Made by a program: the position numbers and the translations under genes. From contig NZ_PEKX01000007.1 in assembly GCF_002796985.1 (NCBI RefSeq), positions 310,001-374,000 on the forward strand: DNA of 64,000 nt, given 5' to 3'. Under the pieces are notes generated by a model. It was not told where the DNA came from and ran no database searches. It worked only from the letters and a program-made list of their open reading frames with translations. Below are positions 52,131 to 60,268 of the stretch, piece by piece (the stretch's first letter is position 1; each line of letters starts with the position of its first letter). Origin of the DNA: Pseudomonas sp. GTDB lineage: Bacteria > Pseudomonadota > Gammaproteobacteria > Pseudomonadales > Pseudomonadaceae.

Positions 52131-52163
52131 CCCTCTCCCTCTGGGAGAGGGTTAGGGTGAGGG
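52131..52163. repeat. CCCTCTCCC palindrome downstream of lapC
   Basis: A copy of the dispersed CCCTCTCCC-N3-GGGAGAGGG-TTAGGGTGAGGG element, 80 bp past the lapC stop codon. Confidence 0.8.
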
Positions 52164-52352
52164 CCGGCTCTTGCCCAGGACTTCACACAGGAGCGGAGCT
52201 TCTCCGCGATGCTCTTGCTGCTGATCGGGTGTTTCCGCGCCGCCTTGGCGTGCGCTGGGATATTTTGTTTCGCCTCTCGGCGAGTCACTTCTTCCAAACG
52301 TCGGAAGGCCGCCCCCAAAGAAGTAACCAAGAAGGCTTGCCCCTCCATCCGG

Positions 52353-52484
52353 TTTTTCGCTTAGGCGAAAAATTCCCTCGTTGAATCACAGTTTCAGGGG
52401 CTCGCCACGACGGGCCATCCCTGGCCCAGCGTGGCTCTCGCGACATCCATGTCGCTCAACCCCTGAAACTCCGCCTCAACGAGG
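52353..52484. repeat. Multi-branched structured intergenic element
   Basis: A hairpin TTTTTCGC-TTAG-GCGAAAAA (52353-52372) is followed by nested arms: CCTCGTTGA (52376-52384) / TCAACGAGG (52476-52484), then GTTTCAGGGG (52391-52400) / CCCCTGAAAC (52460-52469). These enclose a two-part hairpin GCCACG-GGGCCA (52404-52417) / TGGCCC-CGTGGC (52422-52435) and a small hairpin CGAC-ATCCAT-GTCG (52441-52454). Together they fold as a branched structure of about 110 nt. Similar GGGCCATCCCTGGCCCAGCG strings are, to my recollection, common between genes in Pseudomonas. No function is known to me. Confidence 0.7.
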
Positions 52485-52534
52485 CCTCCTGAAAGGGGCG
52501 TTCGGCGCGTTTGGATGTTTCTCTGGAAGACTTC

Positions 52535-52568
52535 AAGAGCCAGAGCCAGAGCCAGAGCCAGAGCCAGA
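52535..52568 (+). repeat. AGAGCC hexanucleotide microsatellite
   Basis: About five and a half consecutive AGAGCC units in the intergenic region between lapC and the reductase gene. Slippage could change its length, but it is not placed to phase-vary any obvious reading frame. Confidence 0.85.
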
Positions 52569-52583
52569 ACGGAGCAGCTTTCT

Positions 52584-52607
52584 GTAGGAGCGAGCTTGCT
52601 CGCGAAC
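52584..52607 (+). repeat. REP unit
   Basis: A single full REP, GTAGGAGCGAGCTT followed by GCTCGCGAAC, 12 bp past the stop codon of the minus-strand reductase gene. Confidence 0.9.
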
Positions 52608-52619
52608 CCACGGCCCCGA

Positions 52620-53261
52620 TCAATAAGCCACGGTAAACCGCTGCTGGTGATGGTTGGCCTGCTCGGCCTCGTCGATCATCGCCACCGCCAGGTCCGGCAG
52701 GGAGATGCGGCTCTCGCCGTTGCCATCGAACAGCACCTGGTCGCCGCCAATGCGGAAGCTACCGGTGCGGGTTTCGCCGTCGAGCAGCATCGCCGGGCTG
52801 AGGAACGCCCAATCCAACGCCTTTTCCGCGCGCAACTGGTCGAGCGCGTCGGCGGCGCCCAGTGCGCCCTGCTTCCACTGTTCGGGAAATTCCGGGCTGT
52901 CCACCAGGCGCTGGCCGGGGGCGATCTCCAGGCTGCCGGCGCCGCCGAGCACCAGCAGACGCTTCACGCCGGCGGCCTTTACGCCGTCGAGGATGGCGCG
53001 GCTGCCGCTGGCGTGGGCCTCGCGGATATTCGGGTTGCCCCAGCCAGCGTTGAACGCGCTGACCACGACGTCCTGCCCTGCCACGGCGCGGGCGACCTGG
53101 GCCGGGTCGTAGATATCGGCCTGCACCACCGTGAGGTTGTCGCGCGCCGGCAGTTTCGCCGGGTCGCGCACCAGCGCAGTAACCTGGTGCCCGCGACGCA
53201 GGGCTTCTTCGAGGAAGTAATGGCCGACATGGCCGGTGGCGCCGATCAGGGCAATGTTCAT
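52620..53261 (-). CDS. NAD(P)H-binding oxidoreductase (atypical SDR, NmrA/QOR2-like)
   Basis: A 213-residue Rossmann protein starting MNIALIGATGHVGHYFLEEA. GATGHVG is the dinucleotide-binding glycine motif of atypical short-chain dehydrogenases, followed by VTALVRDPAK and VVQADIYD. The classical YxxxK pair is not evident. Relatives act as quinone or flavin reductases or as redox sensors. It appears monocistronic. The substrate is unknown. Confidence 0.8.
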   Translation of the reverse strand: MNIALIGATGHVGHYFLEEALRRGHQVTALVRDPAKLPARDNLTVVQADIYDPAQVARAVAGQDVVVSAFNAGWGNPNIREAHASGSRAILDGVKAAGVKRLLVLGGAGSLEIAPGQRLVDSPEFPEQWKQGALGAADALDQLRAEKALDWAFLSPAMLLDGETRTGSFRIGGDQVLFDGNGESRISLPDLAVAMIDEAEQANHHQQRFTVAY

Positions 53262-53389
53262 GGAATCACCTTCGTGGGATGGAGTGCCGCGCCTGAGTGT
53301 GTATTGCCGGCGGGTGATTCATCTTCGTCGCCGTGCGGCCGGCGATAAAGACGGGCTGACGCCATGCACTCGTAAGCCCGGCTTCACAA

Positions 53390-54022
53390 TCAGTCCTTGC
53401 TGTCGTCGCTCATCAGGCTCAGCCCCCGCGCCACGGCGAGGGCGATGAACAGCGCGCCCATGATCGCCTCGCTGCCCGCCAGCAGGCGCGCCAGTGGCTG
53501 CACCGGGACGATGTCGCCATAGCCGATGGTGGTCAGGGTGATCATGCTGAAGTAGATGAAGGCATCCAGGTGCAGCGCTCCGTTGTTGGTCTGGAAGCTG
53601 CCGGGCCAGAGGTCCTCGATCAGGTTGTAGGCGAGGGCGAAGGACAGGGCGAAGTTCAGGTACAGGGCGCAGAGCCCGTAAAGCAGCTCGCCGGTGACGG
53701 GGCGCTCCTGGGTAACGCGACGGAACAGGGCGACGACCAGCAACTGAATGAAGATCAATTGGGGAATGCCACGCTGCAGTGCGGGATGCACATGCCATGC
53801 GGTGGGGGCGAACAGCATGAACAGGCTGAGCACGCCCATCACGCTGATGAAACTGAAGAGCATGCTGTGGCTGCGGACGGTGTTCAGGCCGGCCAGCACC
53901 ATCAGCAACAGGCTGCACAGTTCCAGCAGCGGGTTGGGCGATGGAAAGGCCAGGACGACCAGCAACAGCAGGACGCTGTTGAGCAGCAGGCGAAAGCGAT
54001 AGCGCAGTAGGAATGAATTCAA
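53390..54022 (-). CDS. Potassium-channel-like membrane protein (Ion_trans_2)
   Basis: A 210-residue protein with about five hydrophobic segments in the N-terminal two thirds, then a pore loop with the K+ selectivity-filter sequence TLTTIGYGDIVP (residues about 163-174) and a final membrane helix (ALFIALAVARGLSL). The TIGYGD filter is canonical for K+ channels. No cytoplasmic RCK domain follows. It may be a simple potassium leak or voltage-insensitive channel. The neighbours do not indicate a role. Confidence 0.82.
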   Translation of the reverse strand: MNSFLLRYRFRLLLNSVLLLLVVLAFPSPNPLLELCSLLLMVLAGLNTVRSHSMLFSFISVMGVLSLFMLFAPTAWHVHPALQRGIPQLIFIQLLVVALFRRVTQERPVTGELLYGLCALYLNFALSFALAYNLIEDLWPGSFQTNNGALHLDAFIYFSMITLTTIGYGDIVPVQPLARLLAGSEAIMGALFIALAVARGLSLMSDDSKD

Positions 54023-54093
54023 GGCCAGTGGCCCTCTGTCTTCAAGGGGCGGCCAGTCTCGACCAGGCTACGAGCGCAATGCCATGCCTGCGG

Positions 54094-54978
54094 CTAGGAA
54101 TCGAACAGCTTCTGCACGACGGAAAAATCCTGTTCTCCATGGCCCTGTTTCACCAGCAGACGATAGAGAGCCAGCGCCAGGCTGCCCATGGGCGTGCTGT
54201 TGCCGCTGACCTGGGCGGTTTCCAGGGCGAGTCCCAGGTCCTTGGTCATCAGCGCGGTCATGAAGCCGCCGGTATAGCCGCGTGACGCGGGGGCGTTCTC
54301 CATCACGCCAGGCCAGGGGTTATAGACCTCCAGCGCCCAGTTGCCGCCGGAGCTGCGCCGCATGATCTCCGACAGCACCGCCGGGTCGAGGCCATTGGCG
54401 GTGCCGAGGGCGAGGGATTCGGCGGTGCCGATCATCAGCACGGCGAGCAATTGGTTGTTGCACACCTTGGCGACCTGCCCGGCGCCGTCGCCGCCAGCGT
54501 GGAAGAGGTTTCGGCCCATGGCGGAAAGTACCGGGCGGGCGCGTTCGAGCACCTCGGCGTCGCCGCCGACCATGAAGGTCAGGGTGCCGGCGATGGCGCC
54601 GCCGGTGCCGCCGGAGACCGGAGCGTCGAGCATGGGAATCCTGAGTTCGGCGGCGGCCTGATGCACCTTGCGCGCCGAGGCCGGGGCGATGGTGGAGCAT
54701 TCCAGCACCAGGGTGCCGGGGGTGATGTGTGCCAGCAGGCCTTCCTTGCCGAGGTAGAGCCCTTCGACGTGCTGGCTGGCCGGCAGCATGGTGACGACCA
54801 CATCGGCGCCGTCCACCGCGTCGTGGGCACTGCGCGCAGCACTGGCGCCCTGGACGACCAGGCCGTCGATGGCGCTCTGGACCAGGTCGAACACGCGCAG
54901 CAGGTAGCCGGCCTTGATCAGGTTGGCGGCCATGGGGGCGCCCATGTGGCCGAGGCCGATGAAGGCGATGGTTTGCAT
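54094..54978 (-). CDS. mmsB: 3-hydroxyisobutyrate dehydrogenase MmsB
   Basis: A 294-residue beta-hydroxyacid dehydrogenase starting MQTIAFIGLGHMGAPMAANL, with AGGAGGAAAC before the ATG. The N-terminal Rossmann motif GLGHMGAPM, substrate motif DAPVSGGTGGA (about 118-128) and catalytic lysine in AKVCNNQL (about 167-174) are present. It oxidises 3-hydroxyisobutyrate to methylmalonate semialdehyde in valine breakdown. It is the final gene of a minus-strand set with the hydrolase, hydratase and acyl-CoA dehydrogenase upstream. Confidence 0.9.
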   Translation of the reverse strand: MQTIAFIGLGHMGAPMAANLIKAGYLLRVFDLVQSAIDGLVVQGASAARSAHDAVDGADVVVTMLPASQHVEGLYLGKEGLLAHITPGTLVLECSTIAPASARKVHQAAAELRIPMLDAPVSGGTGGAIAGTLTFMVGGDAEVLERARPVLSAMGRNLFHAGGDGAGQVAKVCNNQLLAVLMIGTAESLALGTANGLDPAVLSEIMRRSSGGNWALEVYNPWPGVMENAPASRGYTGGFMTALMTKDLGLALETAQVSGNSTPMGSLALALYRLLVKQGHGEQDFSVVQKLFDS

Positions 54979-55029
54979 GCTGGTTTCCTCCTGTTCAACG
55001 ACGACAGGCACTCCAGCGCTTTTGCTCTT

Positions 55030-55147
55030 GTAGGAGCGAGCTTGCTCGCGAACAGCCTCGTAGCGGGGCGGGTTCGCGAGGCCGAATCGGTTCCCGACGG
55101 GGTTCGGCATTTCCCACATTCCTGTGGGTCACAAGCTCGCTCCTACA
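55030..55147. repeat. Split REP doublet
   Basis: A full REP at 55030-55053 faces an inverted partial unit ending ACAAGCTCGCTCCTAC (55132-55147). The intervening 78 bp contain remnants of palindromic arms (GGGTTCGCGAGGCCG, CCCACATTCCTGTGGG). The doublet separates mmsB from the CoA hydrolase gene. Confidence 0.8.
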
Positions 55148-55164
55148 GGGGTCGACCGTGGCGG

Positions 55165-56268
55165 TTACAGGTCCGCCAGCGGATGCTCGCCCTCCCAGGT
55201 CGCGTCGAAGTGCGCATTCACCACAGCATCAGGTATGGCAGCGATATCCGGCCAGTGCCAGTGCGGGGTGTTGTCCTTGTCGATCAACCGGGCCCGCACG
55301 CCCTCCGGGAATTCCGGATAGCGGCAGCAGTTCAGGCTCATCGCGTACTCCATGCGGAACACCTCGGCAGTCGACAGATGGCGCGCGCGGCGGATCTGCT
55401 CCCAGACCAGACGAGCGGTCAGCGGGCAGCCCGCGGCCAAGGTCTTCGCGCCTCGGGCGATCAGTGCATCGGCGTCCTCGGTGAGCGCGGTCAGTGCTTG
55501 CCAGGCTTCGGCGACGTTGGCGCTGTCGAGTACCGCATCCAGACGCTCGCGACGCGGCAGCAACTGCGCCTCGGGCATTTCACCGCGGGCTTCGTGCTCC
55601 AGCGCCTGGAGCAGGCTATGTATCTGCACATCCGCCTGTTCACGCCAGTTCAGTTGCTCCAGGCCTTCGATCAGATCGTCCTGCTGGGTGTCGAGCAGGA
55701 AGCGGTCGGCGAGGTCCAGGTCCAGCGCGTCGCGGGCGTTCATCTGCGTCGCGGTCAGCCCGAGGAACAGCCCGAGGCTGCCGGGCAGGCGGGCAAGGAA
55801 CCAGCTGGCGCCGACATCCGGGTACAGGCCGATATTGATCTCCGGCATCGCCAGCCGGCTGCTCGGGGTGACGATGCGCACGTCGGCACCCTGCATCAGC
55901 CCCATACCGCCACCCATCACGTAACCGTGGGCCCAGCAGATCAGCGGCTTCGGATAGCTGTGGATGAGGTAGTCCAGGCGGTATTCGTCGGCGAAGAAGC
56001 GGCGGGCCAGTTCCGGCACCTCGCCAGGCTTCTCGCGGCAGGCGTCGACCAGTTTGCGCACGTCGCCGCCGGCGCAGAAGGCCTTGCCGCCGTTGCCGCG
56101 CAGGACCACGCAGGCGATCTGCGCGTCGTCCTTCCAGGCACGCAGCCGGTGGTTCATCGCCTCGATCATCGGCAGGCTCAGGGCGTTGAGGCTCTTCTCC
56201 GCATCCAGCGTTACCACGCCAATGCGGAAGCCGTGCAGGCCGGGGCGTTCCTCGAACATCACATTCAT
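55165..56268 (-). CDS. 3-hydroxyisobutyryl-CoA hydrolase
   Basis: A 367-residue crotonase-superfamily member starting MNVMFEERPGLHGFRIGV. Typical features are AFCAGGDVRKL, the oxyanion region YVMGGGMGLMQGADVRI and MPEINIGLYPDVGAS, in which the catalytic Glu and Asp of this hydrolase subclass are expected. The length and C-terminal ECH_2-type extension (EYAMSLNCCRYPEFPEGVRA) distinguish it from true hydratases. It releases 3-hydroxyisobutyrate for MmsB. It is separated from the hydratase gene by 10 bp. Confidence 0.88.
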   Translation of the reverse strand: MNVMFEERPGLHGFRIGVVTLDAEKSLNALSLPMIEAMNHRLRAWKDDAQIACVVLRGNGGKAFCAGGDVRKLVDACREKPGEVPELARRFFADEYRLDYLIHSYPKPLICWAHGYVMGGGMGLMQGADVRIVTPSSRLAMPEINIGLYPDVGASWFLARLPGSLGLFLGLTATQMNARDALDLDLADRFLLDTQQDDLIEGLEQLNWREQADVQIHSLLQALEHEARGEMPEAQLLPRRERLDAVLDSANVAEAWQALTALTEDADALIARGAKTLAAGCPLTARLVWEQIRRARHLSTAEVFRMEYAMSLNCCRYPEFPEGVRARLIDKDNTPHWHWPDIAAIPDAVVNAHFDATWEGEHPLADL

Positions 56269-56278
56269 GGTCAGAGCC

Positions 56279-57097
56279 TTATTGGTTGCGCCAGTGTGGG
56301 TCGCGTTTTTCCAGGAAGGCATTCACGCCTTCGCGGGTGTCGTCGGCGTCGAACAGGTCGACGAAGCGCTCGCGCTCTTCCGGCAGCCAGGTGCTCGGGC
56401 CACGCTCGCGGGCGCCCTGGATCAGCGGCTTGATGGTGCGCACCGCCACCGGGCTCTGCCGCGCGACCTTGGCGGCCAGCAGCAACGCAGTGCCGCGCGC
56501 TTCGCCGGTATCGACAACCTGCTCGATGAGGCCGATGCGCAGCGCGGTGTCGGCATCGACACGCTCGCCGCAGAGGATCATGCGCTTGGCCCAGCCTTCG
56601 CCGACCAGCCAAGGCAGCGCCTGGGTGCCGCCGGCGCAGGGCAGCAGGCCCACGGTGGCTTCGGGCAGGGCCATCTGCGCCTGGCGCTCGGCGATGCGGA
56701 TGTCGCAGGCCAGGGCGCATTCCAGTCCGCCACCCATGGCATAGCCGTTGATCGCGGCAATGGACACGCCACGGAAATCGCGCAGCGCCTCGAAGGCTTC
56801 GCCGAAGCGGCGGGCCATCTCGCGGGCGCGGGCCTTGTCGCCGTCGGCGAACATGTTCAGGTCGGCGCCGGCGGAGAAGAATTTCGGGCCCTGGCCGGTC
56901 ACCACCAGTGCGTAGATGTCGTCGTCACGGTTCAGGTGCTCGATCAGCTGGCGCAGACCAATCAGCGAGTCGCGGTCCCAGGTGTTGGCCGGCGGATGGT
57001 TGATGGTGATCAGCGCGGTATGGCCGTGCTTCTCCACCGTCAGCTTGTGGGTCAGGTCGAAGACTCCGGGCTTGTAGGGCTCGAGGGCATTGCTCAT
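56279..57097 (-). CDS. Enoyl-CoA hydratase (methacrylyl-CoA hydration)
   Basis: A 272-residue crotonase starting MSNALEPYKPGVFDL. The oxyanion-hole segments FFSAGADLNMF and GYAMGGGLECALACDIRI and the catalytic region LPEATVGLLPCAGGTQ are intact. The ATG at 57097 is preferred over one at 57103, because GGAG lies 7 nt from the former and too close to the latter. Operon context points to hydration of methacrylyl-CoA in the valine pathway. Confidence 0.88.
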   Translation of the reverse strand: MSNALEPYKPGVFDLTHKLTVEKHGHTALITINHPPANTWDRDSLIGLRQLIEHLNRDDDIYALVVTGQGPKFFSAGADLNMFADGDKARAREMARRFGEAFEALRDFRGVSIAAINGYAMGGGLECALACDIRIAERQAQMALPEATVGLLPCAGGTQALPWLVGEGWAKRMILCGERVDADTALRIGLIEQVVDTGEARGTALLLAAKVARQSPVAVRTIKPLIQGARERGPSTWLPEERERFVDLFDADDTREGVNAFLEKRDPHWRNQ

Positions 57098-57242
57098 GGG
57101 CATCTCCTGGTCGGTACCGCCTGTGGGCGGGAGTATGGGCATGGACTCTAGGCGCGCCCGGCGCCGCGCGTCCATGTCCGATCTGTTCGATTGCGCTCGC
57201 GTGGGCGGGCGGTTTTTCCAGTGCTTTTGATCTTCGCTTTTC

Positions 57243-57324
57243 GTAGGAGCGAGCTTGCTCGCGAACCAACCCCGCAGCGGTGAATGTTCGCGAGCAATAA
57301 CGATGGCGTCCCCCTCGCTCCTAC
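57243..57324. repeat. Inverted REP doublet with enlarged loop
   Basis: A standard REP (57243-57266) and an inverted unit (57286-57324) whose loop carries AATAACGATGGCGTCCCC, identical to the unit at 23091-23129. It lies within the valine operon between acyl-CoA dehydrogenase and hydratase genes. Confidence 0.92.
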
Positions 57325-57334
57325 AGGGGGGATC

Positions 57335-58498
57335 TCACAGCAGGCGGTCCAGCATCCCGCCCTGCTCCAGCAGGCGGCGGGCAACGATCACTCGCATGAT
57401 CTCGTTGGTGCCCTCCAGAATCTGGTGCACGCGGCTGTCGCGCACCCAGCGTTCCAGCGGGTAGTCGTTGAGGTAGCCATAGCCGCCATGCAGTTGCAGC
57501 GCCTCGTTGCACAGGGTGAAGCAGCGGTCGGTGGCGAAGCGCTTGGCCATGGCGCAGTACAGGGTCGCCTCGCCGTCCTTGTGGTCCAGCTTGTGCGCGG
57601 CCAGGCGCACCATCTGCCGGCTGGCGGTGAGGTCGGTGAGCATGTCGGCAAGCTTGAATTGCAGGGCCTGGAACTCGGCCAGCGCCTTGCCGAACTGTTT
57701 GCGCTCCTCGACGTAGCGCAGCGACTGCTCCAGCGCTGCCTGGGCCGCGCCGAGGGAGCAACTGGCGATGTTCAGGCGGCCGCCGTCCAGGCCCTTCATG
57801 GCGTAGACGAAGCCCTGGCCTTCCGGACCAATGCGGTTACCCGCCGGGATGCGCACGCCCTCGAAGGTGATGGTGCGGGTCGGCTGCGCCTTCCAGCCCA
57901 TCTTGTCCTCGTTGCGCCCGTAGCGGACGCCCTCGGCGTTGGCCGGCACCAGGAAGCAGGAGATGCCCTTGGCGCCTTCCTCGCCGGTGCGCGCCATGAC
58001 GATCAGCACGTCGGTGCTGCCGGCGCCGGAGATGAAGGTCTTGGCGCCATCGAGCACGTACTCGTCACCGTCGCGCCTGGCGCGGGTGCGCAGGCGTGCG
58101 GCGTCGGAGCCGGCATCCGGCTCGGTGAGGCAGTAGGAGGCCAGCAGTTCGCCGCCGATCAACCCCGGCAGCCACTGCTCCTTGAGCGCGGCGTCGCCGA
58201 AACTGGCGAGCATCCAACTGGCCATGTTGTGGATGGTCATGTACGCGGTGGTGGCAACGCAGCCGGCGGCCAGTTGCTCGAAGATCAGCGAGGCAGACAG
58301 GCGCGACAGGCCCAGGCCGCCGTCTTCCTCGGCGATGTACAGGCCCAGGTAGCCCTGCTCGGCGGCGCGGCGGATCACTTCCACCGGGAAGTGGTGTTGG
58401 CGGTCCCAGTCGGCGGCGTGGGGCGCCAGTTCGCGGCTGGCGAAGGCGCGGGCGCTGTCCACCAGCAGGCGTTGTTCTTCGGACAGATCGAAATGCAT
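57335..58498 (-). CDS. Acyl-CoA dehydrogenase, isobutyryl-CoA type
   Basis: A 387-residue flavoprotein of the acyl-CoA dehydrogenase family. The N-terminal helical domain, the middle beta domain with SYCLTEPDAGSDAA and KTFISGAG, and the C-terminal domain with QLHGGYGYLNDYPLERW and the catalytic region VHQILEGTNEIMRVIV are all present. It is the first gene of the operon and should oxidise isobutyryl-CoA to methacrylyl-CoA, feeding the hydratase, hydrolase and MmsB. A divergent AraC gene starts 163 bp away. Confidence 0.9.
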   Translation of the reverse strand: MHFDLSEEQRLLVDSARAFASRELAPHAADWDRQHHFPVEVIRRAAEQGYLGLYIAEEDGGLGLSRLSASLIFEQLAAGCVATTAYMTIHNMASWMLASFGDAALKEQWLPGLIGGELLASYCLTEPDAGSDAARLRTRARRDGDEYVLDGAKTFISGAGSTDVLIVMARTGEEGAKGISCFLVPANAEGVRYGRNEDKMGWKAQPTRTITFEGVRIPAGNRIGPEGQGFVYAMKGLDGGRLNIASCSLGAAQAALEQSLRYVEERKQFGKALAEFQALQFKLADMLTDLTASRQMVRLAAHKLDHKDGEATLYCAMAKRFATDRCFTLCNEALQLHGGYGYLNDYPLERWVRDSRVHQILEGTNEIMRVIVARRLLEQGGMLDRLL

Positions 58499-58660
58499 GC
58501 AGCTACCTCTGTTTGTTCTTGTCGGCTACAGCGTCGTGCCGGGCACGATTCTCTTCGATAGAGAGTCCTCCGTTTATAGCCGTTGCGCCGACGGCTGTGG
58601 ATTGACGATCTTGTGTAAGGGATGGACGATCTTGGCATTGCCGCATCTGGATTCGTGCCC

Positions 58661-59539
58661 ATGTCCCGTCCACTGATCTCCACCTGGCCGCTGCCGCAGC
58701 AGGGCGTGCGCTTCATCACGCCACCGCGCCTGCGCCGCGCACTGGATCGCCACCCGCTGGGTCAGGCCTGCTATCCACTGGCTCTGGGGTACTACCCGGC
58801 GGCGGTGGGGCACCGCATGGAGCGAGAGAAGCCGGATGACCACCTGCTGATCTATTGCAGCGCCGGGCAGGGTTGGCTGGAAACAGCGGATGGACGATTC
58901 GAGGTTGTCGGCGGCGATTTTCTCGTGCTGCCCAAGGGCCACGCCCACGCCTACGGTGCTGACCCGCAGCGGCCCTGGTCGATCTTCTGGGTGCACCTGG
59001 AAGGCCGCTTGGCCGAAGACTTCCTGCGCCCGCTGGGCAAGTCGCCGCGCCTGCGCGTGGGCGTGCAGCCGCGCATTCTCGGTGAGTTCGATGCGCTGTT
59101 GGCGCTGCGTCGGCAAGGCCTGAGCCTGCCGCACTTCATTCACGCCGCGCACCTGCTGCAAAGCCTGCTGACCTCGCTGGCCCTGCGCCCGGCGCGGGCG
59201 CGCTTGAAGTCCGGGCGGGTACTGGACGTGGAAGCGGTGCAGGCAATGATGCGCGAGCACCTGCACGACGCGCTGAACCTCGACGAGCTGGCGGCGCAGT
59301 TCCGCCTGTCGCGCTTCCACTTCGCCAAGACCTATCGCGCATTGACCGGCCAGGCGCCGATCCAGGATTTCATCCGGTTGAAGATGACCCATGCCTGCCG
59401 CCTGCTCGACCAGGGCAACCTGGAAGTACGGCAGGTTGCCGAGCAACTGGGCTACGCCGACCCGTACTACTTCTCGCGGCTGTTCAAGAGCGTGGTGGGC
59501 ATGGCACCCAGTCACTACCGTGCGCTGCATACCGGCTGA
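58661..59539 (+). CDS. AraC-family regulator of the valine catabolic operon (MmsR-like)
   Basis: A 292-residue protein from ATG 58661 (MSRPLISTWPLPQQGVRF). An alternative ATG at 58622 would add 13 residues, and neither start has a strong ribosome binding site. The N-terminal cupin-like sensing domain (DDHLLIYCSAGQGWLE, GDFLVLPKGHAHAYG) and C-terminal double helix-turn-helix (LNLDELAAQFRLSRFHFAKT; VRQVAEQLGYADPYYFSRLF) are clear. Its divergent position suggests activation of the acyl-CoA dehydrogenase operon, as MmsR activates mmsAB in P. aeruginosa. Confidence 0.85.
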   Translation: MSRPLISTWPLPQQGVRFITPPRLRRALDRHPLGQACYPLALGYYPAAVGHRMEREKPDDHLLIYCSAGQGWLETADGRFEVVGGDFLVLPKGHAHAYGADPQRPWSIFWVHLEGRLAEDFLRPLGKSPRLRVGVQPRILGEFDALLALRRQGLSLPHFIHAAHLLQSLLTSLALRPARARLKSGRVLDVEAVQAMMREHLHDALNLDELAAQFRLSRFHFAKTYRALTGQAPIQDFIRLKMTHACRLLDQGNLEVRQVAEQLGYADPYYFSRLFKSVVGMAPSHYRALHTG

Positions 59540-59650
59540 CTCTGAAATGGGCACGTGGCGTGGTGCGTCTGCCGTGCTGGCGTGCACCACCGTGCACGTC
59601 AGCTCAAGGCTCGCTAGTCTGCGACGACCACAAGAAGAGGAGCCTGTCCC

Positions 59651-60214
59651 ATGCTGCCCGTGATCGCCGAACTGCTACTGACCCTGGCCTGCGCCATCGC
59701 CGCCTGGCTCGCTCTGCGCGAGAAAATGGGCTGGCGGGCGCTGGGTTTCCTGTCCATGGGCATCGCGGCACTGCTGGGTGCGCTGGAATATGGCGGCGCC
59801 GTCGGGCTGGCCGACGCGCATCACGTCGCGAGCGTGGTGTCCGGCGCCGTGGGCCTGCCGTTGATCGCGCTCGGGCGCTTGTCTGGCGGCCTCGGCCGGC
59901 AGGCGCTGGTGCTGGTTGTCGGCGTGCTGCTGGTGTTCCTGGCGCAGCTCTCGCTGGTGAGCAACCTGATCGCACTGCTGGTGATCGCCTGGCCCGGCCG
60001 TTCCCGGCGCTATGCGATGGCATTGCTCGGCGCGCTGCTGTTCATCGGCAGCGGCCTGCTGATCGGCACCCGCGGCGAACTGGCCGGTTTGCCGCGTCGC
60101 GAACTGTTCCACCTGGGGCTGACGGTCGCCGTCGTGGCGTGGATTTTTGCCGGCCTGGGCAGCGCTTTGCCGCGTTTGCCGGGCGCATGGGCAGCGCGGC
60201 ACAAGTCGCCTTGA
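59651..60214 (+). CDS. Hypothetical integral membrane protein
   Basis: A 187-residue protein starting MLPVIAELLLTLACAIAAW with a good AGGAG site upstream. It has about six hydrophobic segments over its whole length and few polar loops (LREKMGW, GTRGELAGLPRRELF). No family is recognised. It lies between the AraC regulator and ung in the same orientation, 54 bp before ung. Confidence 0.7.
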   Translation: MLPVIAELLLTLACAIAAWLALREKMGWRALGFLSMGIAALLGALEYGGAVGLADAHHVASVVSGAVGLPLIALGRLSGGLGRQALVLVVGVLLVFLAQLSLVSNLIALLVIAWPGRSRRYAMALLGALLFIGSGLLIGTRGELAGLPRRELFHLGLTVAVVAWIFAGLGSALPRLPGAWAARHKSP

Positions 60215-60268
60215 CTTAGCCGGGGCGCTTGCTTAGCGTGCCGGTTCGTTTTACCAGGCGGATGCACC

